Shown here: in pieces, positions 46,268 to 56,000 of the stretch
How positions within the stretch are numbered: the stretch's first letter is position 1
Layout of the letters: each line of letters starts with the position of its first letter
From: an uncultured bacterium
Lineage (GTDB): Bacteria > Bacillota > Clostridia > Lachnospirales > Lachnospiraceae
Reading direction: 5' to 3'
Length of the DNA stretch: 64,000 bases
Assembly: GCA_947175015.1 (NCBI GenBank)
Contig: CAMWLE010000005.1
Coordinates: forward strand, 1 to 64,000
The notes under the pieces: model-generated
What the model saw: the letters and a program-made list of their open reading frames with translations, nothing else
Databases searched by the model: none
What the model was told of the DNA's origin: nothing
Position numbers and translations under genes: made by a program

Positions 46268-47500
46268 ATGAAATATTCAAAACAAGAAGTAATGCAATAC
46301 GTTCAGGAAGAAGATGTAAAATTCATCCGTCTTGCCTTCTGTGATGTGTTTGGCCGACAGAAGAACATATCCATAATGCCCCAGGAACTTCCCCGCGCTT
46401 TTGAATACGGGATTGCTTTTGATGCTTCCTCTGTTGCCGGCTTCGGAGATGAGACACATTCCGACCTGCTGCTCCATCCGGAAACAGAGACATTGATGCT
46501 GCTTCCCTGGCGGCCTGAACATGGCAAAGTGGTACGGATGTTCTCCGGCATCACCTATCCTGACGGCAGAGCCTTTGAATGTGATACAAGAAATCTGTTG
46601 AAAAATGCTGTCGCCCAGGCAGCAGACGCCGGATACCGCTTTTCCTTTGGCGCGGAACAGGAATTCTACCTTTTTCATCTGGACGAAAACGGCAGGCCAA
46701 CCAAAATCCCTTATGACGAAGCCGGTTATATGGATATTGCCCCCGATGACAGAGGCGAAAATATCCGTCGGGAAATCTGTCTCACTCTTGAGCAGATGGG
46801 AATTCGCCCTGAAAGTTCCCACCACGAAGAAGGCCCCGGCCAAAACGAAATTGATTTCCGCTACTCGAATGCTGTCACAGCGGCAGACAATGCCATGACC
46901 TTCCGCACTGTTGCTAAGACAGTTGCACACCGTAACGGACTTATTGCAGATTTCGGCCCCAAACCGCTTGCCGACCAACCGGGAAATGGTTTTCACATCA
47001 ATGTATCCGTCAATCCATCTGCCACTGCCGCAAATCATTCCGATGCCCTCTGCCCGATGATCGCCGGCATCCTTGAAAAAGCAAGAGAAATGACCTTATT
47101 TTTGAATCCATCACAAGATTCTTATCAACGCTTTGGCTGCCACAAAGCGCCGAAGTATATTTCCTGGTCTAACGAAAACCGTTCACAGTTGATAAGAATT
47201 CCTGCGGCAGAAGGCGAATATCGTCGTGCAGAACTACGCTCTCCAGACCCTGCAGCCAATCCTTACGTGGCCTTTGCATTGATTATTTATGCAGGTTTAT
47301 ACGGAATAACAAATAAACTGCCTTTGCCAGCGGCGGCTGACTATAACCTGTATAAAGCTGATGAGAACATTCTGGCACAATTCAGCCAACTGCCCGCAGA
47401 TTTGCAAGCTGCCCGCAGAGCGGCCCTTGACAGCCCTTTTATCAGAGAGCATATTCCTGCTGCCATTCTGGATATCTATTGCGGCACACCATTGGCATAG
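46268..47500 (+). CDS. glutamine synthetase family protein (type I-like)
   Basis: 410 residues from ATG 46268 (GGGAGG seven bases upstream). The order of family motifs is normal: DVFGRQKNISI, FGAEQEFYLF, GPGQNEIDFRY, NGFHINVSVN, NENRSQLIRIP and AELRSPDPAANPY. It is shorter than typical GSI (about 440-470), with no adenylylation loop seen, as in Firmicutes. It probably makes glutamine, though gamma-glutamyl-amine ligases of this family look alike. The gene directly precedes an ANTAR regulator and has its own ANTAR-type attenuator. Confidence 0.88.
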   Translation: MKYSKQEVMQYVQEEDVKFIRLAFCDVFGRQKNISIMPQELPRAFEYGIAFDASSVAGFGDETHSDLLLHPETETLMLLPWRPEHGKVVRMFSGITYPDGRAFECDTRNLLKNAVAQAADAGYRFSFGAEQEFYLFHLDENGRPTKIPYDEAGYMDIAPDDRGENIRREICLTLEQMGIRPESSHHEEGPGQNEIDFRYSNAVTAADNAMTFRTVAKTVAHRNGLIADFGPKPLADQPGNGFHINVSVNPSATAANHSDALCPMIAGILEKAREMTLFLNPSQDSYQRFGCHKAPKYISWSNENRSQLIRIPAAEGEYRRAELRSPDPAANPYVAFALIIYAGLYGITNKLPLPAAADYNLYKADENILAQFSQLPADLQAARRAALDSPFIREHIPAAILDIYCGTPLA

Positions 47501-47551
47501 GCATATGTTCAAAGGGGCAGCGAAAACCCCATTCCTTTATGACAACGCCAA

Positions 47552-47707
47552 TACAAATTATGCAGTTCCAAAACCATAAGAAATCATGCTGCTGCAAAAC
47601 CAGAGCTAATGACACAACCGCGAAATCAATGCAATTGATGTAACCGCAAAACCAGTGCAATTGACGCAACTGCAAAAACAATGCAATTGACGCAGCGTAG
47701 AAACGAG
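47552..47707 (+). repeat. 26-bp tandem repeats between glutamine synthetase and ANTAR genes
   Basis: Six consecutive 26-bp units, starting at 47552, 47578, 47604, 47630, 47656 and 47682. The last three are best conserved (TGCAATTGA... then CTGCAAAACCAG or close). The earliest unit matches about 16 of 26 positions. A unit can fold: TGCA-a-TTG, loop, CAA-c-TGCA. The array ends seven bases before the ANTAR start codon and fills most of the 214-bp gap. No spacers and no cas genes, so not CRISPR. Confidence 0.75.
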
Positions 47708-47714
47708 GGTTAAA

Positions 47715-48299
47715 ATGAGTTTGGAAGAAAGAGTATACAGTGTTCTTGTGGCTTCGGCATCAGAGAAAATAAACGCCGCTTTATTGCCCCTGCTCCCTGA
47801 ATCCACCTATTCTCCAATACATATTGTTTCCAATGTCAGTGCCGCACAGCGAATGCTTGCTGAACAGGGATTTGATTTTGTTATCATCAATTCCCCGTTG
47901 CCGGATGACCCTGGTGTACGTTTTGCCATTGATGCCTGCACTCACAAGGGAACTGTGGTACTGCTGCTCATCAAATCAGAAATTTACATGGGAATATATG
48001 ATAAGGTGGTAACGCATGGTGTCTTTACACTGTCCAAACCCACCTCAAAACAGGCTTTGGCGCAGGCACTCTGCTGGATGACCAGCACCAGAGAACGCCT
48101 GCGCAAAATCGAGAAAAAAAACTTATCTATGGAAGAAAAAATGGAAGAAATCAAACTTGTCAATCGCGCCAAATGGCTGCTGATCCATGAATTGAAAATG
48201 GAAGAACCTCAGGCACATCATTATATAGAGAAACAGGCTATGAATCTATGTCTCACCAAACGGAAGGTCGCCGAGAATATTATCAATACCTATTCCTGA
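47715..48299 (+). CDS. ANTAR-domain RNA-binding antiterminator
   Basis: 194 residues. Residues 7-122 form a response-regulator-like domain (VYSVLVASASEKINAALLPLL, FDFVIINSPLPDD, FTLSKPTSKQAL). The phospho-acceptor Asp is replaced by Asn59, so classical phosphorylation is unlikely. A coiled coil (123-150) leads to the ANTAR domain at 140-190 (VNRAKWLLIHELKM, AHHYIEKQAMNLCLTKRKVAENII). ANTAR proteins bind paired hexaloop hairpins and prevent termination. Matching hairpins stand before glnN and before the neighbouring glutamine synthetase gene, so it is probably a nitrogen regulator acting on both. GAGGG precedes the ATG. Confidence 0.9.
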   Translation: MSLEERVYSVLVASASEKINAALLPLLPESTYSPIHIVSNVSAAQRMLAEQGFDFVIINSPLPDDPGVRFAIDACTHKGTVVLLLIKSEIYMGIYDKVVTHGVFTLSKPTSKQALAQALCWMTSTRERLRKIEKKNLSMEEKMEEIKLVNRAKWLLIHELKMEEPQAHHYIEKQAMNLCLTKRKVAENIINTYS

Positions 48300-48368
48300 T
48301 AATGCCCTTCCAGTATTGCGGTATTTGCCACCTCCAGAAGATGACCCCGAACCTGTATTTGCCGCCTG

Positions 48369-48434
48369 CCCAAAATAAACCAATCCCATATTTGCCCAAC
48401 TCCCCAAAATGAACCAAATCCCATCTTTTCCCGC
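48369..48434. repeat. two 34-bp imperfect direct repeats
   Basis: CAAAAT(A/G)AACCAA...TCCCAT(A/C)TTT units start at 48369 and 48403, just downstream of the GH43 stop. A fainter related stretch lies at 48330-48368. Together they fill the 134-bp gap between ANTAR and GH43 genes. Confidence 0.45.
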
Positions 48435-49513
48435 TACTCATAATCCTCAATCCGCCACTCATCTTTCCAGTCAATGAACACCATACCATGGGGATATTCC
48501 TCACCAGGCTCCACAAACCGCAGCGGCAGCCACACATAATCCGCAATGGATGTATTTGCCCGGGAATCGCCCGGATGATCTTTTTTCAACTCCGCAAGTT
48601 TCTCCTGATCCGCATTGGGATCAAACATCATGGAAAACAATTTCTCGTAGCGTTCATAGGGGATATCCATATGTTCCGGTTGCCATCTATCCCCACAGGC
48701 AATGTATAAATCCTTCTTCCCCTGCACCTTGAACACAGAAGATATCTGAGAATGCCAGGAAGTGTTGGTTACATCCTCCGGATGCGGATTTCCAAGCACC
48801 GTGTAAGGCCCATGCCAGGTATCTGCCACCGCCACCTCCGATGGATTGGGCATATAACCCGTAGTACCGCTGGTCAGAAGGAAATGTTTGTAATTCCGCA
48901 CAAAATGCGCTGTTGCCTCACGGACATAGGGCGGATGCGTATGGGGGAAGTGAGTACTGTAATAGCCAGTTACGTCCGTGTAATCTTCTGTGAGATCTGC
49001 ACAGATGGTCTCGGAATGCACTCGTTCAAAATAATAATATGCCTTACCGTCCGGTGCCACTGCCAGATCAAAATCCCCTGCGGACATATTCAATGGACGC
49101 AGCCCCTCCCGCACTTTGGTATAAGGTCCCAGGAAATCATCGGCAACCAGAATCGTCTCTGTCTGCTCCTTGTTTTTCTGCATGATTTTCAGCCAGGCAA
49201 CATATTTTTTCGTTCTTTTATTATAAATGATATGGGGTCTGTCCATCATGGAAGATGGATGCAGCGAAGACTTCTCATCCTCTGGTTCCGGTGGGATAAT
49301 CAATCCCTTGTCCTCCCAGTTATAGAGATCCCGTGAAGCATAGGCCCTGACCCCCCAGTGCCAGATACCGTTCCTGCCATCAGTCTTCTCCTTATTTTCC
49401 CCATAGAAATAGTAAGTACCATCAATATAAATTACAGAGCCTCCATGGGCCTGAATCCGTTCCCCCTTCGTGTCCAGCCATACCTGGCCGGGTCTGATGC
49501 TATTGTAAGCCAT
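48434..49513 (-). CDS. GH43-family glycoside hydrolase, intracellular
   Basis: 359 residues with no signal peptide, so it acts in the cytoplasm on imported oligosaccharides. A five-bladed GH43 propeller is suggested by AHGGSVIYIDGTYYFYGENKE at the N-terminus, then SRDLYNWEDKGLII, RPHIIYNKRTKKYVAW, SAGDFDLAVAPDGKAYYYFER, and a repeated blade pattern. The specificity (galactosidase, arabinosidase or xylosidase) cannot be read from the sequence. AAGGAAG lies upstream. Together with uxuA and uxuB it fits a plant or mucin glycan diet. Confidence 0.8.
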   Translation of the reverse strand: MAYNSIRPGQVWLDTKGERIQAHGGSVIYIDGTYYFYGENKEKTDGRNGIWHWGVRAYASRDLYNWEDKGLIIPPEPEDEKSSLHPSSMMDRPHIIYNKRTKKYVAWLKIMQKNKEQTETILVADDFLGPYTKVREGLRPLNMSAGDFDLAVAPDGKAYYYFERVHSETICADLTEDYTDVTGYYSTHFPHTHPPYVREATAHFVRNYKHFLLTSGTTGYMPNPSEVAVADTWHGPYTVLGNPHPEDVTNTSWHSQISSVFKVQGKKDLYIACGDRWQPEHMDIPYERYEKLFSMMFDPNADQEKLAELKKDHPGDSRANTSIADYVWLPLRFVEPGEEYPHGMVFIDWKDEWRIEDYE

Positions 49514-49645
49514 AGTACCGCTTCCTTTCTCTTGCCGCCATACTCAAAACCGCCAGAATTTGCAAAGCTACTTATGTCAAAATTTTCCGTTGACAACAAT
49601 GCTTTTTATTATCTGGCTCATAACAAGCAAAACATTGTAACCATT

Positions 49646-51355
49646 CTACTCTGTACCAATGAGACACTTCTTCCCTGCAAAAGCAAATCCATATTTCCTG
49701 ATATTTTCCGACACAATACCATCCGCTTCCAGCTTGGCCGCATATTGCTTCTCCCGAATCTGGGCAAGCGCATTTGCGACTGTTTCCTCCAGATTCTTCT
49801 CCTTCTTGGGTTTGTAAACTTTAAATTCTATAATATATGCCCTGTCTCTCTCTCGATTGACCGGAGTCAACATCACATCATATCGCCCAAAACCGCTCTC
49901 CCTGTTGGAAGTAATCGTAAACCTTTCCTCCAATCCCACCATCAATCCCAGAACAAAACCATGATAAAAACGTTCCGGCTCATCCTCGCAGGACGCGTTC
50001 TTGGCAATATCAAAACTGGAAAAACTCTGCAATGCAATTTTGTTTATAAACTCATTCATCGCATCCACATCATCCATTATAAGGGCCTTAATGAAATCAT
50101 TATAACTTGCATTCACTCTTCCCCCAAACCAGCCACGTATCATTTTCGCAAACATCCGACGTACCTCGTGGTTTGTCAATGTAAGCTCATATTTTTCTTC
50201 CTCCAGGCTATTATGGATGTTCGTGTCATCTATGGAAACCACCCTCAGATATCCGCTTGCAAGCAGCAGACTCCAGACGGCATTTTCATCCTCTGCAAGC
50301 TGATGATATACCATTTGTTCATCAACCGGGGTTACAATAGACTGTCCCTCAAGCAGTTCCTCGAATTTTTGTTTGATATCCGCACTGCCTTCACGTATCA
50401 GTCGGTTCACAAGTCCGTTGGAGCTTGTGTCCGCCCAATATGGCTTATATTTTGCGCCATTGGCAATAAATGAAACAATAGACCACGGATTATATATATC
50501 CGTAATACTGCCAAAAGTAAAGCCATCATACCAGTTCTTCACTCTTTGTTTTTCCCCTCCCATCCCCATGTCATCAAGCGCACGAAACACTTCCTGTTCC
50601 GTAAATCCGAAGCAAGGGGCATACTTCCCTGAAGTAGTGGTCACCACCTCCAAATTATTGAAGTCCGAGAAAATGGATTCTTTTGAAATCCGTGTAATAC
50701 CTGTGATCAACCCCCTTAATATATGCAGATTCGTTTTAAATGTGGCATTAAAGAAACTTCTGAAAAACCCGGCCGCCTTATCCCAATATCCCGACAGCCA
50801 TGCCTCTTGCATGGGAGTATCATATTCATCAAGTAAAATTATAGCATTTCTGCCATAATATCGGCTCAGGAAATTTGTCAGTACATGTATGGAATCCGCT
50901 GCTGCAGCCTCACTCATACCAGGCTTGATGCTGTTAAAATATTCCTTTTCATTATCGCTGAGCGTTTCTCCCTCCAATAAAAATCTGTTCTCCTGATAAA
51001 CCTCAAAGATCATATTTGCTATAGAATATTTCATCCCCTCATAATCCGCCGATTTTACCTTCGCAAAGCTCAAAAACACCACGGGATAGCTTCCCTGCAG
51101 TTTTCTATACTTCTCTTCTCTCCATACGGAAAGTCCCTTAAAAAGGTCTGCCCTGCCTGCATAATTATTGGAGAAGAAGCATTCCACCATATTCAGATTT
51201 AAAGTTTTTCCAAAACGTCTGGGACGGGTAATCAGGGTGACACTGTCTTCATTTTCCCACCACTCCCGGATGAAATCCGTCTTATCCACATAAAAAATAT
51301 TCTTGCTCCTAATCTCTTCAAAGCTCTGCAGACCAATTGCAACTTTACCAAACAT
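49646..51355 (-). CDS. AAA-ATPase-like/PD-(D/E)XK (DUF1703) protein, copy 1
   Basis: About 569 residues. I start at ATG 51355 because the paralogue at 58.6-60.3 kb begins at the aligned position (M-x6-G-x-QSFE(D/E)IR in both). AAA-ATPase_like domain: P-loop variant RPRRFGKTLNL (about 41-51) and Walker B ILLDEYDTPMQEAW. A C-terminal PD-(D/E)XK nuclease fold has GRYDVMLTP...IIEFKVYKP (D and E-x-K). Hundreds of these occur in Clostridia and Bacteroides; their function is unknown, with roles in mobile elements or defence suggested. It sits left of the recombinase and invertible cassette. Confidence 0.85.
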   Translation of the reverse strand: MFGKVAIGLQSFEEIRSKNIFYVDKTDFIREWWENEDSVTLITRPRRFGKTLNLNMVECFFSNNYAGRADLFKGLSVWREEKYRKLQGSYPVVFLSFAKVKSADYEGMKYSIANMIFEVYQENRFLLEGETLSDNEKEYFNSIKPGMSEAAAADSIHVLTNFLSRYYGRNAIILLDEYDTPMQEAWLSGYWDKAAGFFRSFFNATFKTNLHILRGLITGITRISKESIFSDFNNLEVVTTTSGKYAPCFGFTEQEVFRALDDMGMGGEKQRVKNWYDGFTFGSITDIYNPWSIVSFIANGAKYKPYWADTSSNGLVNRLIREGSADIKQKFEELLEGQSIVTPVDEQMVYHQLAEDENAVWSLLLASGYLRVVSIDDTNIHNSLEEEKYELTLTNHEVRRMFAKMIRGWFGGRVNASYNDFIKALIMDDVDAMNEFINKIALQSFSSFDIAKNASCEDEPERFYHGFVLGLMVGLEERFTITSNRESGFGRYDVMLTPVNRERDRAYIIEFKVYKPKKEKNLEETVANALAQIREKQYAAKLEADGIVSENIRKYGFAFAGKKCLIGTE

Positions 51356-51933
51356 AGACGCCATCACCCCTCTTTTCTATCCCATCATGTATTTAAGCTT
51401 TAAAACCCATAGAATTCCGAACACGCTCATTGATAGCCGATATCATATTTATACACCCTTATTGTAATTAGCATACCACGGTAATTGAATTTTTACAAGC
51501 TATGAGCGGGTTTCAAATCTTTCAACACCTCAAATTTTTCTTCTTTTATTCTCATTTTCTATCTTCCTGACAATCTTAACCATTAGAAATATCTCCCCTT
51601 CCGAACGCACTCCTTGCACTGATTTTCCATATTCTGCGCCTCTCTATTAGAAAACGCAATCATATTTCTCTATCCCCTTAAATCTGATAGACAAATCCTG
51701 CATAAAAAACCATAATAATAAAATAGGTAATTGTGAAACGCACCGCCCAGAATTTGTCTCCCCTGCACATTAAGATGTTTATATTATCTGTATTAAAACA
51801 ATCTTTTTATGTAATATATCTATCATCAGGTGATGAGTGAAACAAAAATACGGCAATAAAAAGTCTGTATTTATGCGGTTTTCAGAGTTTTGCAACGCCT
51901 ATCATATTAAAAAACGAAGGAGAACTCCTACTT
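51356..51933. other. intergenic region before the recombinase
   Basis: 578 bp with no convincing gene. Only short AT-rich frames of about 20 codons are seen on the minus strand (for example one reading MRIKEEKFEVLKDLKP at about 51.5 kb), which could be remnants. The recombinase promoter should lie in 51780-51900 but is not clear. Confidence 0.4.
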
Positions 51934-52860
51934 ATGAATACATTAAACTATTACTTCACCGAATATATTGAATACTGTGAATACCGCAAACGGCTGGATG
52001 CCAAAACTCTGAAATCCTATCGGATTGATTTAAAACAGTACGAGCTTTTCTGCACCGATTTGACTGACTACACTTCCAGAACCACAGTTGATCATTTCAT
52101 TACTGAACTGCATAAGCAATTTAAGCCCAAAACTGTCAAGCGCAAAATAGCAAGCCTGAAGGCTTTTTTCCACTATCTGGAATACAGGGAACTAATCAGT
52201 GAAAATCCATTTGTGAAACTCGATATCCGTTTCCGGGAAGCCAAACTCCTGCCAAAGACCATCCCTTTCCATTCTATTCAGGCATTCCTGTCCACGCTTT
52301 ATGACCAGAAAAATCAGACTGCATCTGAATACCAGCTCCGGTGCTGCATTCGGGATATTGCTGTAATTGAATTATTATTTGCCACCGGAGTACGCATCTC
52401 AGAACTTTGTTCCTTAAAACCTTCGGATATCGACCTTGAAAGTAACAATATCCTGATCTATGGGAAAGGCTCCAAGGAAAGAATCCTCCAATTAGGCAAC
52501 CCGGACGTAATTGACGCGCTAAAACTGTATCAGGAAACCTTCAGAGCGGATATTGAAGCCTGCGGATACTTCTTCGTAAACAGACTGCGCCATAAATTGT
52601 CGGATCAGTCTGTCAGATTCATGATAAACCGCTATGCGGAACTTGCCGGAATCAGCCAACATATCACACCCCATATGTTCCGGCATTCTTTTGCCACCCT
52701 ATTACTGGAACAGGACGTGGATATCAGATACATACAGAAGATGCTAGGACATAGCTCAATCAGTACAACGGAGATATATACACATGTGTCGAATACAAAG
52801 CAGAAAGATATTCTTGTTAATAAACATCCCAGGAATCTGATGGTGGTGAATGAAGGATAA
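51934..52860 (+). CDS. XerC/D-type tyrosine recombinase
   Basis: 308 residues with a SAM-like N-terminal DNA-binding domain (about 1-90) and catalytic domain with the full set: R154 (ATGVRISEL), K178 (GKGSKE), H247-x-x-R250 (HMFRHSF), H273 (LGHSS) and nucleophile Y282 (TEIYTHVS). GAAGGAGAA lies before the ATG. It breaks and rejoins DNA at paired sites. The last five codons and stop (VNEG-TAA) lie within the left copy of a 62-bp inverted repeat, so the substrate site is joined to the gene end. It is the likely invertase for the downstream cassette. Confidence 0.93.
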   Translation: MNTLNYYFTEYIEYCEYRKRLDAKTLKSYRIDLKQYELFCTDLTDYTSRTTVDHFITELHKQFKPKTVKRKIASLKAFFHYLEYRELISENPFVKLDIRFREAKLLPKTIPFHSIQAFLSTLYDQKNQTASEYQLRCCIRDIAVIELLFATGVRISELCSLKPSDIDLESNNILIYGKGSKERILQLGNPDVIDALKLYQETFRADIEACGYFFVNRLRHKLSDQSVRFMINRYAELAGISQHITPHMFRHSFATLLLEQDVDIRYIQKMLGHSSISTTEIYTHVSNTKQKDILVNKHPRNLMVVNEG

Positions 52861-52905
52861 TTCGGGATTATCCTGTAAGAAGTGTAAAGGATAATTCCTG
52901 ATTAT
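52844..52905 (+). repeat. left 62-bp inverted repeat with recombinase core sites
   Basis: Perfect match, inverted, to 58079-58140. It contains AGGATAAT-tcggg-ATTATCCT at 52854-52874 (exact 8-bp arms, five-base centre) and a second site AGGATAAT-tcctg-ATTATC from 52888, 34 bases later. The match between the two copies ends inside the right arm of this second site. This is the expected layout of tyrosine recombinase core sites. Confidence 0.95.
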
Positions 52906-52928
52906 CGGGTGTTGGGTACTATTTATTT

Positions 52929-53041
52929 GGTGCTAGCCAGTATATGGGTTGGTAAGATACTTTTTCCCATTTGTAGTCCGTATATTTTAAGGTGTTGGAA
53001 AAACTGAAATTGTACCACCAACCCGCGTACTGACTAACACC
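52929..53041. repeat. imperfect 25-bp inverted repeat before the NTPase gene
   Basis: 52929-52953 and 53017-53041 match as inverted copies at 20 of 25 positions (GGTG-x-TAG-x-CAGTA-xxx-GGGTTGGT). The 63-base loop is AT-rich. It lies just inside the left end of the cassette and just before the start of the NTPase gene. It could be a leader structure, an operator, or an old recombination site. Confidence 0.6.
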
Positions 53042-53063
53042 ATTTATTTTTAGAGGGCGTATT

Positions 53064-56000
53064 ATGTTTAATTATACAAATATTGATTCGGCACAATTTG
53101 AAAAGCTGGCCTTACTTTATTTACAGAACCGTTATCCTGGAAGTAAATGGGAGCAAACAAAAGGATCGTGGGACGGAAATAAAGACATTCAATGCAAATA
53201 TACATTCTTTGATCAGACTATGGAGTACTGGGCAGAAGCAAAATTCACACCAAATCCGAGCAAGCGCAGTTTACAGAAATCGCAGTTAGATCCTACATTG
53301 ATTTCTGCATTTCTGAATAAAAATCCAGTTACAATAAATTTTATAAGCAATAATACTATTCCGGAAAATTATATATACCGTTTAACTGATTTTAAGATAA
53401 AAACTAATATAGGAATTACTTTAGTTTTGAAAGAAGAATTTGAACAGTGGCTATTAAAAAATCCTGATATATGCCAACAGTATCAGCTTCAGAAAAATGA
53501 TAGCTTCTATAATAAAAGTATAGAAAAAGGATGTATGATTAAACAATGTCTCATTACAGAACAGGACCCTGATAGTACGCAATATCTATTCACTAAACTA
53601 TTAAATTATCGTACTCCTTATTTTTTGTATCTTAATGTATACTCAAATATTGACTACAAAGATTGTCAATTGGAAAGCGACATTTTTAAATTTTCAATCC
53701 GTTCTTCTATTTTAACAAATGCAAAAGAATTCGATATTGGGGAGGGTTGGAATGGCCTTAAATTTGAATTTATTGCGGACAGAATTTTTGCTGGCGATAT
53801 AAATCTTACCATTAGAAAAAACGGAAAGACACTTACAAAATATAAAATTTCCGATGTCAAGATAATTGAAAAGCATGTTCTAAATGTATCATATGCTAAG
53901 CAGGAAAAAGCGTTGGTTGATGCTTTTAATTATGTTAAGGAATCAGGGAAAGAAAACAACATTATAGAGATTAATGGAACAGGTGCTACTGGCAAATCTT
54001 ATTTGTTAAATCAAATACATAATGAATTAGAAAGTTGTTTCGATATTCTTCATGTAAAATTTGATTATAATAATACATACAATGCAGATAATTTATGCCG
54101 TTTTTTGTTATACTTAAATTTGGGGAAAATTTGGGAATTTGATCTAGAATTGGTTTCTAAAGAATTGAAGAATAATATTAGTCCAATTCAGGGGTTATTA
54201 TATGGGGATTTAATATCAGGTTTACAGGGAAAAGCAGAAGAAATAATAGAATATATATATAAACAAACAAAATCCCAGAATTTTAATCTGTTGTTTCCAA
54301 CTAATACATCCATTAGAAAAGTGGTTATTTTGGATGATATCCATAAATTATCAGCAAAGCATTTGGCAGTAATCCAATGCATGTTACGTCAATATATGCA
54401 ATATAATTGTTCTCAGACACTTATTTTCGCATCAAGAGAACATATCCTGAAAAACGCAAATGAATTTTCAGACAAATTGTATAATATTGATTTATATGGT
54501 TTATCAAAGGATGATAAGGATGCAACATTAAGTTGTTATTTAGAAGATAATTTTGACATAACATATAACCGCGCTACAGATGATGTCTTAATATTCTCCA
54601 ATATTATTTGGTCATTATTAGAGAACGGAACGGATACAGAAACAATCTCCCAAAATGTGAAGGTTGTTAAAGAAATGACCAATCCTCAAATTACAAATTT
54701 AAATATATATAAAACCATACTAAATGAATATAAGAAATATAATCCATTAATAGAGTTAGTATACTATGTAAATTCAGGAATAGAATTTGAAATATTGTGT
54801 TCGTACTTTGAGGAAGAAAAAGTCCATTTTCTTATTAAAGAAAGACTATTTAAGAAGATTAGAGGGTTTATATACCCATTTCATGATTTATTAGTTCAGG
54901 CATACTTTGAAATGCATAAAGTTTCAAGAAGTACTGTTAAAAATATTAAAATGCTGATAAATGAAAATGGCACTTTAAATAGAATACACTATTTATCACT
55001 GATACTAAATTCTGATTATGGAAGCAGTTATTTTACAGATGCAAGAAAACTCCGAGATGAATACTATTATAAAGGAGAATTATTCCCAGCTTATCAAATA
55101 TCTCAAGGTTTGATAAGTAACATAGACTTTGACGAGGAGCTTACTGAAGAAGAAATCAAAGATCTTTTTGTCTTTGCAGAAACATCCATGTATGAAAATG
55201 ACCACAGTACGATACAAAATATATATGATAAAATTATTAAATATAGTAAGAAATATCTTAAAAAGAATAAGTTTCTGACAGGACTGTTACTTCGGTCATC
55301 AATAGAAAAAGTTAATATGCAGTTTTGGGATTTTCAAACAGATAAAATATTTGATAATATAAAACAGATACAGACTACCTTATCCAATATGCCGTTCCGG
55401 TCTAAAGATGTGGATTTTACATATGTTCATTGTTTTAATAGAAGCATGGTTACACAATTACTGTTAAATCAAAATGAAAGTGCAGAGAAATCTTTTCAGT
55501 TATGTATTTCTGCAGCAGAAAAACTTGATTATCTCGCACATGTTGGATTTGCATATATGGATTTTGGAAGAGGAACATATTCTATAGATATGAAGCGATC
55601 CATTTCATACTTAGAAAAGGGATTTGAGATTTTTAAATCTATCCAAAGTGAACAAAGGCGGCAAATAGAATGTGAAGCTGAAATATTGTATGCAAAATAT
55701 ATTGTTTCACCCTCTACAGAACTGCTGCTACAGCTGGAGAAGCTTTCAAATTCCTTATTTTGCAGGCATTATTTAGAATTATATGCCAAAGTGAAACTCA
55801 AATTAGCTGCTTTAAAAATTGTATATGATTTATCAGATTATCAAGATATCAAAGAAGATTTATTTGAAGCAGAATTTGCTGTGAAATATCAGCCTTCTGT
55901 GCGTTATCAGTTGATTTTGCTGAGTGTAAAATCTGTATTTTATTTTAAAAAGAATGAAGTGAAAACTGCCCGTGATTTAAATAATAAATGCTTGAAACTA

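Noticed and set aside
46277..47038. 253-codon open frame on the minus strand
   Set aside because: Antisense to the glutamine synthetase gene; no promoter or ribosome site.
47552..47707. CRISPR array
   Set aside because: The 26-bp units are directly tandem with no unique spacers, and no cas genes are present.
49358..50473. 371-codon open frame on the plus strand
   Set aside because: Runs antisense across the GH43 start and the AAA-ATPase gene, so it spans two real genes and the gap between them.
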